Made by a program: the position numbers and the translations under genes
Part shown: one piece after another, positions 8,812 to 17,918 of the stretch
Layout: every line of letters begins with the position of its first letter
Numbering within the stretch: position 1 is the stretch's first letter
NCBI RefSeq assembly: GCF_016745425.1
Contig: NZ_JAERVK010000006.1
Span: forward strand, 185,504 to 249,503
Length of the DNA: 64,000 nt
Direction: 5' to 3'
From: Candidatus Methylomicrobium oryzae
Lineage (GTDB): Bacteria; Pseudomonadota; Gammaproteobacteria; Methylococcales; Methylomonadaceae
The notes under the pieces: generated by a model
What the model was told of the DNA's origin: nothing
The model's input: the letters and a program-made list of their open reading frames with translations, nothing else
The model's database searches: none

Positions 8812-10314
8812 CTAACGCTCTACCGCTTCCTGCCCGGCCCAGCCCCTGGTTCTTTCAACGGCCTTGCGCCATTGCTTTTTGTGCGCTTCCTGCACGCCAC
8901 CCGGCATCAGGCCCTTGAAGGAGCGGTCGGCCCGCCATTTATCGGCCAGCTGATCCAAGGTCCACACCTCCATGGCAATCCCCGCCAGATAGGCCGCGCC
9001 CAGCGCGGTCGTTTCGAGATGCGCCGGGCGGATCACTTCGAGTCCGGAAATATCGCTCTGAAACTGGGCGAGAAATTGATTGGCCGCCGCGCCGCCGTCG
9101 ATCCGTAATTGGCTGACCGGTGTGCCGCTATCCTCGGACAGAATCCGTAAAATGTCGTCGACCTGAAAGGCCATGCTTTCCAGCGCGGCACGGGCAATAT
9201 GCGCTGCGCTCGTACCGCGGGTCAGGCCGAAGATCGCTCCGCGCGCGTCCGGGTCCCAATCCGGTGCGCCGAGTCCGGTGAAGGCGGGCACGAAATAAAC
9301 GCCGCCGTTATCGCCGACCGAGCTTGCCAGGGTTTCGCTGTCGGCGGCGGAGCCGAGCAGATGCAGGGCGTCGCGCAGCCACTGAATCGCCGCCCCGCCG
9401 ACAAAAACGCTGCCCTCCAGCGCATAGTCGACCCGGGCGCCGATCTGCCAGGCGACCGTAGTCAACAGCCGATGCTTCGAGAGGACTTTTTCGGCACCGG
9501 TATTCATCACCAGAAACGATCCGGTGCCGTAGGTGCACTTGGCCATGCCCGGCTCGACGCACAGTTGTCCGAACAGGGAAGCCTGCTGGTCGCCGACCAC
9601 AGCGCCGATCGGAATGCCCGCACCGATCTCATCGCTGCGCGTCAGGCCGTAACATTCGCTCGACGCTCTGACTTCGGGCAGCAAAGCCGTCGGAATCCCG
9701 AACAGTTCGAGCAATTCTTCGTCCCAACGCAGGGTTTCGATATTGAAAAGCAGTGTACGCGAAGCATTCGATACATCGGTAATGTGCAGTTGGCCCTGCG
9801 TCATTTTCCAGACCAGCCAGGTATCGACGGTGCCGAATGCCAGCCTGCCCTGCCGCGCCTGCTCGAGCGCGCCGTCCACGTGATCGAGAATCCAGCGGAT
9901 CTTGGTCGCGGAAAAATACGGATCGAGCAGCAAGCCGGTTTTGGCCCGCACCTTGTCTTCCCAGCCCGCCGTCTGCAAGCGCGTGCACTGCTCGGCGGTG
10001 CGCCGGTCCTGCCAGACAATCGCGTTGTAAATCGGCTTACCTGTCTGCCTGTCCCAGATGACCGTCGTTTCACGCTGATTGGCGATACCGATCCCGGCAA
10101 TATCTTCCGGGCGCAGCTGGAGCCGCTGCATCGCTTCGCGGCACACCGAGGACTGGCTCTGCCAGATCGCTTCGGGATCGTGTTCGACCCAGCCCGATTG
10201 TGGAAAAATCTGCCCGAACTCCTGCTGGGCAACCGCCGCCGGCCGGCCCTCCAGATCGTAGAGAATGCAGCGCGAGCTGCTGGTCCCCTGGTCGATTGAC
10301 ATCAAATAGCGCAT
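8812..10314 (-). CDS. glpK: Glycerol kinase
   Basis: 500 residues, FGGY carbohydrate-kinase family, ATP-dependent phosphorylation of glycerol to sn-glycerol 3-phosphate. The N-terminal phosphate loop SIDQGTSSSR and the second-domain signature TYGTGSFLVMNTG and LRIDGGAAANQFLAQFQ are intact; length matches E. coli GlpK (502). No glpF or glpD is next to it. It starts 4 bp after the stop of a diguanylate cyclase gene on the same strand, so the two are probably co-transcribed. Confidence 0.96.
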   Translation of the reverse strand: MRYLMSIDQGTSSSRCILYDLEGRPAAVAQQEFGQIFPQSGWVEHDPEAIWQSQSSVCREAMQRLQLRPEDIAGIGIANQRETTVIWDRQTGKPIYNAIVWQDRRTAEQCTRLQTAGWEDKVRAKTGLLLDPYFSATKIRWILDHVDGALEQARQGRLAFGTVDTWLVWKMTQGQLHITDVSNASRTLLFNIETLRWDEELLELFGIPTALLPEVRASSECYGLTRSDEIGAGIPIGAVVGDQQASLFGQLCVEPGMAKCTYGTGSFLVMNTGAEKVLSKHRLLTTVAWQIGARVDYALEGSVFVGGAAIQWLRDALHLLGSAADSETLASSVGDNGGVYFVPAFTGLGAPDWDPDARGAIFGLTRGTSAAHIARAALESMAFQVDDILRILSEDSGTPVSQLRIDGGAAANQFLAQFQSDISGLEVIRPAHLETTALGAAYLAGIAMEVWTLDQLADKWRADRSFKGLMPGGVQEAHKKQWRKAVERTRGWAGQEAVER

Positions 10315-10318
10315 CGAC

Positions 10319-11452
10319 TCAAGCTTTTAGCTGCGCAAACGGCCGGTCCATCGGAATGTCGTGGTATTCGATCCGGTTGCGGCCATTATTTTTGGCCTGG
10401 TACAAAGCGGAATCGGCGGTGTTGATCAAGCATGAAGCGGCCTCGGCGATCGTCAACGGATTCCTGCGATCGGAGCGATAGGTCGTCAGTCCGATGGAGA
10501 GCGTCACAGGGATCGTGATTTCGCTGAAAGTGATTTTGAGGGCCTGCACATTGATCCGAATCCGTTCGGCGATTTCATGACCGGTCGACTGATTGATATT
10601 GCTCAATAAAACAACGAATTCCTCGCCGCCGTAACGGGCAAGCACGTCATTATTCCTGAGCTGGCTTTTGATGGTCTTCGCCACGATCGATAACACGCTG
10701 TCGCCTGCCAAGTGGCCGTATTTGTCGTTGACCGATTTGAAATAGTCGATGTCCAGAAACAGGCAGGTCAACGGATCGCTGTTGCGCTGGCAGCGGGCAA
10801 CTTCCTCGCCGATCCGCTGTTCGAGAAAACGGCGGTTGTTGACACCGGTCAGCGTATCGACATAACTGGTACGGCGAATCGTTTCGATATTCAGGCGATT
10901 CTCTAAACAGATACCGACTACCACGCCCAAATGGGCGAGAAAATCGTCCGTAATCGAGCCGAAAAAACGGCCGGGCCGGCTGCTGCCCAAATTCAGCGTG
11001 CCGAGGTATTCTCCCCGCTGATACAACGGAATAATTGCGATATGGGACAAAGGAATATCGTCAGAAACGAAAAAATGCCCGAAATGCTCCTGCACGAAAG
11101 ACCCAAGGTAGGAATGCAGGACATAGCCGAACTTTGTACTGAACAATTCCTTGTCGCACAACAAAGTCAGGCGTTGATGATGCGCCGGATCGAACGATTC
11201 TTCGGCGAGCAACTGGCTCAATTCGCCGGATTCGTCAAGCAGGCAGAGCGTTACCTGATCGAGATCGAAAACGGCTTTCGCGCTGTCCAGGATGTAGCGG
11301 ATCATTTCCCCCAACGAGCTCTGATCGAATAGGCGCATCTCGAAAGTCTGGAAGTCCTTCAACATCGAGCTGCCTTTCTTGATGGAATCGAACAGGCCAC
11401 TGATGTGGCTTTCCAACACAATCAAATCTGTCGTCAAGTCGTTTTCCAGCAT
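10319..11452 (-). CDS. Diguanylate cyclase with GAF-like (DUF484-type) sensor
   Basis: 377 residues. A leading coiled helix is followed by a GAF/DUF484-like domain at about 60-200 (VTLCLLDESGELSQLLAEE; SHIAIIPLYQRGEYLGTLNL) and a GGDEF domain from about 205 (TSYVDTLTGVNNRRFLEQRI). The catalytic loop is GGEEF and the inhibitory RxxD (RNND) sits five residues before it, so it should make c-di-GMP with feedback control. No membrane helix. The ATG has GGGGAG just upstream. It is the first gene of a probable two-gene unit with glpK. Confidence 0.93.
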   Translation of the reverse strand: MLENDLTTDLIVLESHISGLFDSIKKGSSMLKDFQTFEMRLFDQSSLGEMIRYILDSAKAVFDLDQVTLCLLDESGELSQLLAEESFDPAHHQRLTLLCDKELFSTKFGYVLHSYLGSFVQEHFGHFFVSDDIPLSHIAIIPLYQRGEYLGTLNLGSSRPGRFFGSITDDFLAHLGVVVGICLENRLNIETIRRTSYVDTLTGVNNRRFLEQRIGEEVARCQRNSDPLTCLFLDIDYFKSVNDKYGHLAGDSVLSIVAKTIKSQLRNNDVLARYGGEEFVVLLSNINQSTGHEIAERIRINVQALKITFSEITIPVTLSIGLTTYRSDRRNPLTIAEAASCLINTADSALYQAKNNGRNRIEYHDIPMDRPFAQLKA

Positions 11453-11567
11453 GGCCTCTCCCCAGCAAGTCGCAGGTTATCGTTTCTCTCCTAGCAAGCT
11501 TAACGCTTTATTATCCTCCTGCTTCGCTAGAAGTTTATTTCATATCGCACTAATTTGTAAATAAAAT

Positions 11568-13475
11568 TTAGTCGAACATCGCCAGATATTCGACTTCGCT
11601 GATCACTTTCACCCCTTTTGCCGCGGCTGCGCTGATTTTCGCTGCGCCGACGTCTTCACCGGTCACCAGAAAATCGGTCTTGCCGCTGACTGCGCTGGCG
11701 ACTTTCGCGCCCAGCCGCTTGGCTTCGCGCGTCATCTCCTCGCGCGAACCGTGCGTCATCGTGCCGGTAAACACGAGCGTTTTGCCGGCGATCGGACTGG
11801 CGGGCTGCGCCTGCTCGCTGCGCAGCGGCGTCCTGACCAGATTGAAACCGAGCGCATGAATGCGTATGAAATCGTTCTTGATTTTCGCCAGATTCGCAAT
11901 CACCGCTTCGCCGGTTTTCTGCGCGAAGCCTTCGATCGAAACGATATCGTCCAATGTCAGGTCGAAAATGGCCAGCAGCGGAAAATGCTGCAAAAGCCGC
12001 TCGCAGTTGCCGAGCCCCATTCGGTAAATGCCGAATGCGCCGAGAAAACGCCAGTCCTCGATCGGATCCCGGCGGCTCCGGGCCAGTTGATCGAGCAGAT
12101 TTTGCGAGGTTTTCTCCCCGAAACCGAGCTGCTGCAAATATTTCCGATCCAGTTGGTAGATTTGGTATACCGAATTGACTCCCGCCGCATGGAGTTTCTC
12201 GATCGTCCTCTCGCCGAAACCGTCGATATTGCCGAGCGTCCTGAAAAAATGCTCGATCGTATTTTCGATTTGCGCCGGACACTGGACCGGATTCGGGCAA
12301 TACAGATAATCGCTGTCCCAGATCAGCGCGGTGCCGCAGCTCGGGCAGGTTTCCGGAATTTGCGGCGTCTCCGCCCGCGTAATCACCCGCTCGATCTTCG
12401 GAATCACCAACCCCGAACGGATCAATTCGATTACGGCCCCCTCGCCGATCCCCATTTCTTTCACCATTTTGTAATGGTGCGCAGTTGCACGCGAGATCAT
12501 CGCGCCGCTCAATTTGGTCGGCTCCAGCTCGGCGACCGGATTGACCCGGCCGGAACGCGAGGTCTGCGGAATTATCCGCAGCACTTTGACAACCGCAGTC
12601 TCGATATTGTTTTTATAGGCGATCTGCCAGCGGTGATGGTGGCGCGTTGCGCCCATGTGCTGCTTGATCCTTGCATCGGTCACTTCGAAAATCACCCCGT
12701 CGACATCGTACTCGACCTTGGCCGGCACCGCGTGCACAATCGTCTCGAACTGCTCCAGAATCTCTTTTGCCGAACCTTGCCAGTCCGGCAGCTGCGCAAA
12801 CGGAAAGAAGACCGCGGCGTGGTTCTGAATCGCCGCCAGCGCATGTTCTTCGAGCTCCTTTTCCTTGATGATGCTGGCCTGAAAATTACGCGCATTTTCA
12901 AAATAATCGGCCAGATGCGTCGCGAAATAACGCTGGTTCACCACGATCTCGCCGGCGCCCTGCCCGCGCCGGCCGTCTCCTCCGACGATCAGTCCGCGCT
13001 CGAACACCCGGCTAATGTCGGTCCCCTTGCGGCCGTCGCCGCGGGTATAAAGCATTTTGCCGTCGTCGTAAGCCGCAAAGCCGTCCAGCTTCGGCGTCAC
13101 GCGAAAACGCAGCCCGTCAAACGCAATGCCCAAGTCCTGCGCCGCTTTTTCGACTCGCTGCAGCCATTTTTCAATGCCTTCCTTCGAGTAGCTCTTCTCG
13201 GTCGAGAGCATCATCTCGGGCAGCGCGACCGTTTTGCCGACAAACGCTTTTTCGGGCTCGACCGCTTCCAGATAAGGATGATCGGGGTGGCGCCGGCGCA
13301 ACTCTTCGAGAAACACGAAATCGTACAAGGCATCCGAAATGATCGGTTCCCCGCGTCGGTAATATGCGTTGCAGACCTTCAGAAATTCGACCAGTTCGTC
13401 GTCGGACAACCGCTCGGGCTGTGCCTCGGCGGCGATTTTGAGAATGGCTTCGGGTGGGGTGTTATTATTATTCAA
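11568..13475 (-). CDS. ligA: LigA-family NAD-dependent DNA ligase, divergent, with altered catalytic residues
   Basis: 635 residues with all LigA domains in order: Ia, adenylation (KLDG with Lys129), OB fold, Cys4 zinc finger (CPSC, YCPN, QCPA), HhH repeats, BRCT. Aligned from memory to E. coli LigA (671 residues), most motifs survive: Asp48, Tyr51, Asp52 in Ia; RGDG; the motif III Glu176. Two essential places differ: His23 is Tyr39 here, and the motif IV Lys290 is Glu264 (DGVIFEV instead of DGVVIKV). It lies after smc-zipA as LigA normally does, but a terminator stands between. The only fitting start is TTG. It may be an inactive, specialised or partner-dependent ligase. Confidence 0.85.
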   Translation of the reverse strand: MNNNNTPPEAILKIAAEAQPERLSDDELVEFLKVCNAYYRRGEPIISDALYDFVFLEELRRRHPDHPYLEAVEPEKAFVGKTVALPEMMLSTEKSYSKEGIEKWLQRVEKAAQDLGIAFDGLRFRVTPKLDGFAAYDDGKMLYTRGDGRKGTDISRVFERGLIVGGDGRRGQGAGEIVVNQRYFATHLADYFENARNFQASIIKEKELEEHALAAIQNHAAVFFPFAQLPDWQGSAKEILEQFETIVHAVPAKVEYDVDGVIFEVTDARIKQHMGATRHHHRWQIAYKNNIETAVVKVLRIIPQTSRSGRVNPVAELEPTKLSGAMISRATAHHYKMVKEMGIGEGAVIELIRSGLVIPKIERVITRAETPQIPETCPSCGTALIWDSDYLYCPNPVQCPAQIENTIEHFFRTLGNIDGFGERTIEKLHAAGVNSVYQIYQLDRKYLQQLGFGEKTSQNLLDQLARSRRDPIEDWRFLGAFGIYRMGLGNCERLLQHFPLLAIFDLTLDDIVSIEGFAQKTGEAVIANLAKIKNDFIRIHALGFNLVRTPLRSEQAQPASPIAGKTLVFTGTMTHGSREEMTREAKRLGAKVASAVSGKTDFLVTGEDVGAAKISAAAAKGVKVISEVEYLAMFD

Positions 13476-13490
13476 TGGAATTGACCGGCA

Positions 13491-13537
13491 ATAAAAAAGG
13501 CCAGACGGATCATCGCCCTCAGGCGAGAAATCCGTCT
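13491..13537 (-). terminator. Rho-independent terminator after zipA
   Basis: On the minus strand an 8-bp stem (AGACGGAT/ATCCGTCT, 13503-13537) encloses a smaller CGCC...GGCG hairpin and is followed by GGCCTTTTTTATT. It lies 25 bp downstream of the zipA stop and before ligA, so smc-zipA transcription should largely end before the ligase gene. Confidence 0.75.
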
Positions 13538-13562
13538 TACGGCAAAACTTTTCCGGTAAGTA

Positions 13563-14303
13563 TTACAGGCTCCGGCGAATCAATTCTACCGTTTTCTCGC
13601 TCAATGGCTTATGCTCATGGTCGAGCACGGTGCCGTCCAGCTCGGCTGCCATGAATACGGCCGTCTGCACGAAGTCGTCGAAGACCGGCACCGCATCTTC
13701 CAGCTCGCCGGGCTGCATGAAAAAGATGATGCCCGGGCAATAGAAGTTTTCCAGATCGTGCTCGGGGAAGGTTCCCGGCGGTTGCATGCTGGCAACGCCG
13801 AAATCCACCAGGCGTTTCGAATCGAGCCGTTCGTAAATTTTCAGATTGCCGTATTCGAGGCCGGCGATGTCGAACGCATGGGCGAGGTCGAGGCCGTTAA
13901 AGCCTTCGTCCTGGTTCGCGATGACGCTGAACTGAATGATGCTGGGCGCGGGAAAGCGCGGCTCCGGCTCCTCATAATCTTCATAGTCCTCATCTTCCGG
14001 ATTCAATTCAGCAGCCGGCTCTTCGACCTCCGGCTCATGATAGCGGCTCGTTTTGCCGGCTGAAACCGCTACCGGCGCAACTGCCATCCTGTCATCGCCA
14101 TCCTCTTCTAACGTGCCAAGAAAGTCCTCGTCATCCATGGCCGTTCTCGAGGCAAGCCCGGACTTCGGCGGCGTTTCGTCCTCGAAATCCTCCTCCAGAC
14201 TTTCCCGGTACTTCTTGCTTTTGACGAATGCCCATGCCAGCATTCCGGTAATGATGATCAAACCGGTTGCAATGATCACAATTCTCAATAATTCTTTATC
14301 CAT
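13563..14303 (-). CDS. zipA: Cell division protein ZipA
   Basis: 246 residues. The N-terminus is a single membrane helix (LLRIVIIATGLIIITGMLAW) facing the periplasm first, then a charged linker rich in Glu, Asp and Pro, and a C-terminal FtsZ-binding domain from about 110 (FPAPSIIQFSVIANQDEGFNG). ZipA tethers FtsZ to the inner membrane at the septum. The ATG shares one base with the smc stop codon (TGATG), implying translational coupling. The smc-zipA neighbourhood is the standard gammaproteobacterial one. Confidence 0.94.
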   Translation of the reverse strand: MDKELLRIVIIATGLIIITGMLAWAFVKSKKYRESLEEDFEDETPPKSGLASRTAMDDEDFLGTLEEDGDDRMAVAPVAVSAGKTSRYHEPEVEEPAAELNPEDEDYEDYEEPEPRFPAPSIIQFSVIANQDEGFNGLDLAHAFDIAGLEYGNLKIYERLDSKRLVDFGVASMQPPGTFPEHDLENFYCPGIIFFMQPGELEDAVPVFDDFVQTAVFMAAELDGTVLDHEHKPLSEKTVELIRRSL

Positions 14304-17300
14304 CAGGTTTCCGCCAGACTGACTGCTTCTTCTAAATCGACCGCGACCATCCGGGATACTCCCGGTTCTTTCATCGTGACGCCGGCCAGCTGGTGCGCGA
14401 TCTCCATCGTGGCCTTGTTATGCGAAATATATAAAAACTGCACCGCGGACGACATTTCCTCGACCATTTTCGAAAAGCGGCCGACATTCGCATCGTCGAG
14501 CGGCGCATCGACCTCGTCAAGCAGACAGAAAGGCGCCGGATTCAGATCGAAAATCGAAAACACCAGCGCAACCGCGGTCAGCGCCTTTTCACCGCCGGAC
14601 AGCAAATGGATCGAGCTGTTACGCTTGCCGGGCGGACGCGCGATGATGTTCACACCCGACTCGAGCAGATCCTCGTCGCTAAGTTCCAGATAGGCCTGAC
14701 CGCCGCCGAACAATTTCGGAAATTTTTCCTGCAAGCCGCCGTTTATTTTATCGAAAGTTTCCTTGAATCGCAGCCGGCTTTCCTTATCGATTTTGCTGAT
14801 CGCCAGCTCCAGGGTCTGCAGCGCCTCCATCAGGTCGGCATGCTGCGCATTCAGGAAATTCATCCGTTCGGTCTGCGCCTTGAACTCTTCGATCGCGGTC
14901 AGATTGATCGCGCCGAGGCGTTCGATCTGCCGGGCCAGTTCGTCGACTTTTTGCTTCCACGCCGATTCTTCGGCCTCTTCCGGCAAATGCTTCAGGACCT
15001 CATTCGCATCGGCTTCGATCTCGCTTAACTGTTCGTTGACGGTTTGCTGGCGCACCCGACTCTCCTGCAGTTCGTAACGAATCTTGTCGAGTATTTCCTT
15101 GCGTTTTTCGAGCACGTTTTGCAGGCGGATTTGTTCCTGCGAAAACCGCGAAATATCGGCTTCGATCTGTTCCTGTAACTCGCGCTGGGTTTTCAGTTGC
15201 TTGTCGAGCCGCTCCCGGTCGAGCCTCAAATCCTGCAGCTGCTGTTTTTCTTCGTCGATCGGCTTCAAGGTGTCCTGCAGTTTTGCCTCCAGCTCGGCTT
15301 TGCGGTCAAGCAGTTGCCGATATTGCAATTCCAGGCGTTCGATCTGTTTCGCGGTATGATTTTCGGAGGCCAGCAGCGACTCGATCTGGGTTTTCAGCGC
15401 GAAAACTTTTTGCCTGGCGTCATGTACCATTTGTTCGGCCGATTTTTGCTGGCTGAAGAGATCCTGGCTCGCGCTTTCGAGTTGATATTTTTGCTGCCCC
15501 TGCTTTTCGAGCGTCTGTTCGGCCTCCTGCATCAACTGGACCGACTCGGCGATCAGTTCGGCATTCTCGGCGATATGCGCGTCGATATCTTCCAGCTCGC
15601 GGCGCAACTGGGCGATCCGGCGCTGCTGCTGTTCGAAACGCGCAGTTTTGGCGCTATGCTCGGCGCTGCGCATGGTCAGCCGGCTCTGCAGCGTTTTATC
15701 TTCCTGCTGCAGGGTGTCTCGGCTGCGCTCGGCGGTCTTCAGATCGTCCTCGGCGGTTTCGAGGCGCTCCTCGAAAACGGCGATTTCGGCCTGTAATTCT
15801 TCCTGACGCTGCTTCAGCTGGCGTAGTTCCCGTTCGCGCTGCAGAACGCCGGCCTTGCTGTCTTGCGCGCGGATGATCCGGATCCATCCCGGCCCGAACC
15901 AGGCACCGTCCGACGTGATTACCGATTCGTAGGGCTTCAGCGATAACGCCAGATGCCTGGCTGAGGCCGTCTCTTCGGCACAATAAATGCCGGCAAGAAT
16001 CGCGTTCAAATCCCAAGGCGCTTTGACCTTAGCCGCCAAAAGCCCCCCGATCTGCTCGGCTTCCGGCCGATTTTTAAAACCGGTTTCGAACAAGGCGAGC
16101 GAATCGCCCTGCAAACGGGGCAACTCCGCCACGACCGGATCGGCATCCTCGACACAGATTGCCTCCAGATAGCCGCCCAGCACCGTTTCGACGGCGGTTT
16201 CCCAGCCCGGCTGCACGTCCAGGCATTCGGCCAGTCGCCGGCTGCCGCCGAGCTGCATAGCGTTCAACCACTCGTTCAGCTTCTTGTTGTCCTTGCCCAT
16301 CGCATGCTGCTGAAGCAGTTCCAGGGAAGTAATTTTGCCCCGGATCCCGTGCAGTTCGGCGCGCTGTTTGTGCAGCGTATCGTGCAGGCTTTTGATCTCG
16401 TCCCGACGGTCGCGGCTCAGCCGCTGCACGGCCTCGATCTTTTCGTGCAATTCGGCCCGGTCCGACTCGAGCAGATCGATCTCCTCGGCCAACGCCTCGA
16501 TTTCGTCTTCCAGTTCGCTCCCGGACAATTCGTCGCGCTCGGCCTGTAATTGGTCGCGCCGGGTCTGCAATTGCCGATTCTGGTTCTGCAATTGCTGGGA
16601 TTTGACCCGTTCGACTTCGACCTGCTCCTGATGGCGCGCGCTTTCGGTCCGGTACGCTTCCCATTCGGCCTGCCAGTCGCTCTGTTTCTGCTGTACGCCC
16701 TGCTGTAATTGCAGGCTTTCTTCCTGGCGTTGTTCGGCAGTCTGTAAAGCCTCTTCCGCCGTCAGTTTCGCCTGCTTCAGGGTTTCGAGCTGCTCCCGGT
16801 CCGCATCGATCTCGCCCTGCGCCAGTTCGGCCTGGCGCTTGACTCGTTCGATCTCGGTCTCGGTTTCGCGATGGGTTTGCTCGTTATGGCGGATTGCCTG
16901 CTCAAGGCTGCCGACTTCCGCAACCACGCTGTAATAATCGCCCTGCGCCTTGTTCAGGTTCTGCTGTTGGTTTTTATGGTCGCCGCGCTTGCTTTCGAGC
17001 GCACTTTCCAGCTCGCGCAATTCGACGAAGGCCCGGTTATGCTCGGTCGCCGCTTCCTGCATCGCCGACTCCAGAGCGGCCGCGGCAGCCTGGTACGATT
17101 GCCAGCGCATCGCCAGCAGTTCGAGTTTGAACTGGCGTTCCTGTTTTTTCAATTCGGTGTATTTCTCGGCTTTCTCTGCCTGCTTTTGCAGGTGTTTTAG
17201 CTGTTTTTCGACTTCGTCGCGAAGATCCTGCAGGCGCTCGAGATTTTCGCGGGTATTCTGCATCCGGGATTCGGTCTCCTGACGCCTTTCCTTGTATTTG

Positions 17301-17812
17301 GAAATGCCCGCCGCCTCTTCGATATGCAGGCGCAGGTCTTCCGGTTTCGCTTCGACGACCCGCGAAATGGTGCCCTGTTCGATGATCGCATAACTGCGCG
17401 CACCGAGGCCGGTGCCCAGAAAAATGTCTGTGATGTCCTTGCGCCGGCATTTCGAGCCGTTCAGCATGAACTGCGACTGGCCGTCGCGGCTCACCTGGCG
17501 CTTGATCGAAATGGTCGAGTAATTGGCATATTCGCCGCCCAGTTTGCCTTCGGTATTGTCGAAGATCAGCTCGACCGAGGCAGTGCCTATCGGTTTGCGG
17601 GTGGCGGAACCGTTGAAAATCACATCGGCCATGTTTCCGCCGCGCAGGTGCTTAGCCGAACTTTCGCCCATCACCCAGCGCACTGCGTCGATGATATTCG
17701 ATTTGCCGCAACCGTTCGGACCGACGATGGCGGTCAGGTTGCCGTTGATCGGGATCGTCGTCGGGTCCACAAACGACTTGAAACCCGCCAGTTTGATTTT
17801 TTCCAGTCTCAT
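14303..17812 (-). CDS. smc: Chromosome segregation protein SMC
   Basis: 1169 residues with the complete SMC layout: head N-terminal Walker A (GPNGCGKSNI at about 32-41), first long coiled coil (~170-500), hinge (~510-660, beginning near LELLQQHAMGKDNKKL), second coiled coil (~670-1000), and head C-terminal part with signature LLSGGEKALTAVAL and Walker B FCLLDEVDAPLDD. It compacts DNA and helps separate sister chromosomes. Presence of Smc rather than MukBEF is normal for this branch of gammaproteobacteria. First gene of the smc-zipA unit. Confidence 0.97.
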   Translation of the reverse strand: MRLEKIKLAGFKSFVDPTTIPINGNLTAIVGPNGCGKSNIIDAVRWVMGESSAKHLRGGNMADVIFNGSATRKPIGTASVELIFDNTEGKLGGEYANYSTISIKRQVSRDGQSQFMLNGSKCRRKDITDIFLGTGLGARSYAIIEQGTISRVVEAKPEDLRLHIEEAAGISKYKERRQETESRMQNTRENLERLQDLRDEVEKQLKHLQKQAEKAEKYTELKKQERQFKLELLAMRWQSYQAAAAALESAMQEAATEHNRAFVELRELESALESKRGDHKNQQQNLNKAQGDYYSVVAEVGSLEQAIRHNEQTHRETETEIERVKRQAELAQGEIDADREQLETLKQAKLTAEEALQTAEQRQEESLQLQQGVQQKQSDWQAEWEAYRTESARHQEQVEVERVKSQQLQNQNRQLQTRRDQLQAERDELSGSELEDEIEALAEEIDLLESDRAELHEKIEAVQRLSRDRRDEIKSLHDTLHKQRAELHGIRGKITSLELLQQHAMGKDNKKLNEWLNAMQLGGSRRLAECLDVQPGWETAVETVLGGYLEAICVEDADPVVAELPRLQGDSLALFETGFKNRPEAEQIGGLLAAKVKAPWDLNAILAGIYCAEETASARHLALSLKPYESVITSDGAWFGPGWIRIIRAQDSKAGVLQRERELRQLKQRQEELQAEIAVFEERLETAEDDLKTAERSRDTLQQEDKTLQSRLTMRSAEHSAKTARFEQQQRRIAQLRRELEDIDAHIAENAELIAESVQLMQEAEQTLEKQGQQKYQLESASQDLFSQQKSAEQMVHDARQKVFALKTQIESLLASENHTAKQIERLELQYRQLLDRKAELEAKLQDTLKPIDEEKQQLQDLRLDRERLDKQLKTQRELQEQIEADISRFSQEQIRLQNVLEKRKEILDKIRYELQESRVRQQTVNEQLSEIEADANEVLKHLPEEAEESAWKQKVDELARQIERLGAINLTAIEEFKAQTERMNFLNAQHADLMEALQTLELAISKIDKESRLRFKETFDKINGGLQEKFPKLFGGGQAYLELSDEDLLESGVNIIARPPGKRNSSIHLLSGGEKALTAVALVFSIFDLNPAPFCLLDEVDAPLDDANVGRFSKMVEEMSSAVQFLYISHNKATMEIAHQLAGVTMKEPGVSRMVAVDLEEAVSLAET

Positions 17813-17918
17813 TACGGAAATAAGAAATTCTACGCGAACAAAATGAGCGCGTATTATCGGTGATTATGGGGCGAGCGGCGACTGTTTTCAGCGCCGCCCG
17901 CCGCATCGGAACGCCAAC

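Noticed and set aside
11751..13484. 577-codon frame antisense to the ligase gene
   Set aside because: Shadow frame; the ligase strand carries all recognisable motifs.
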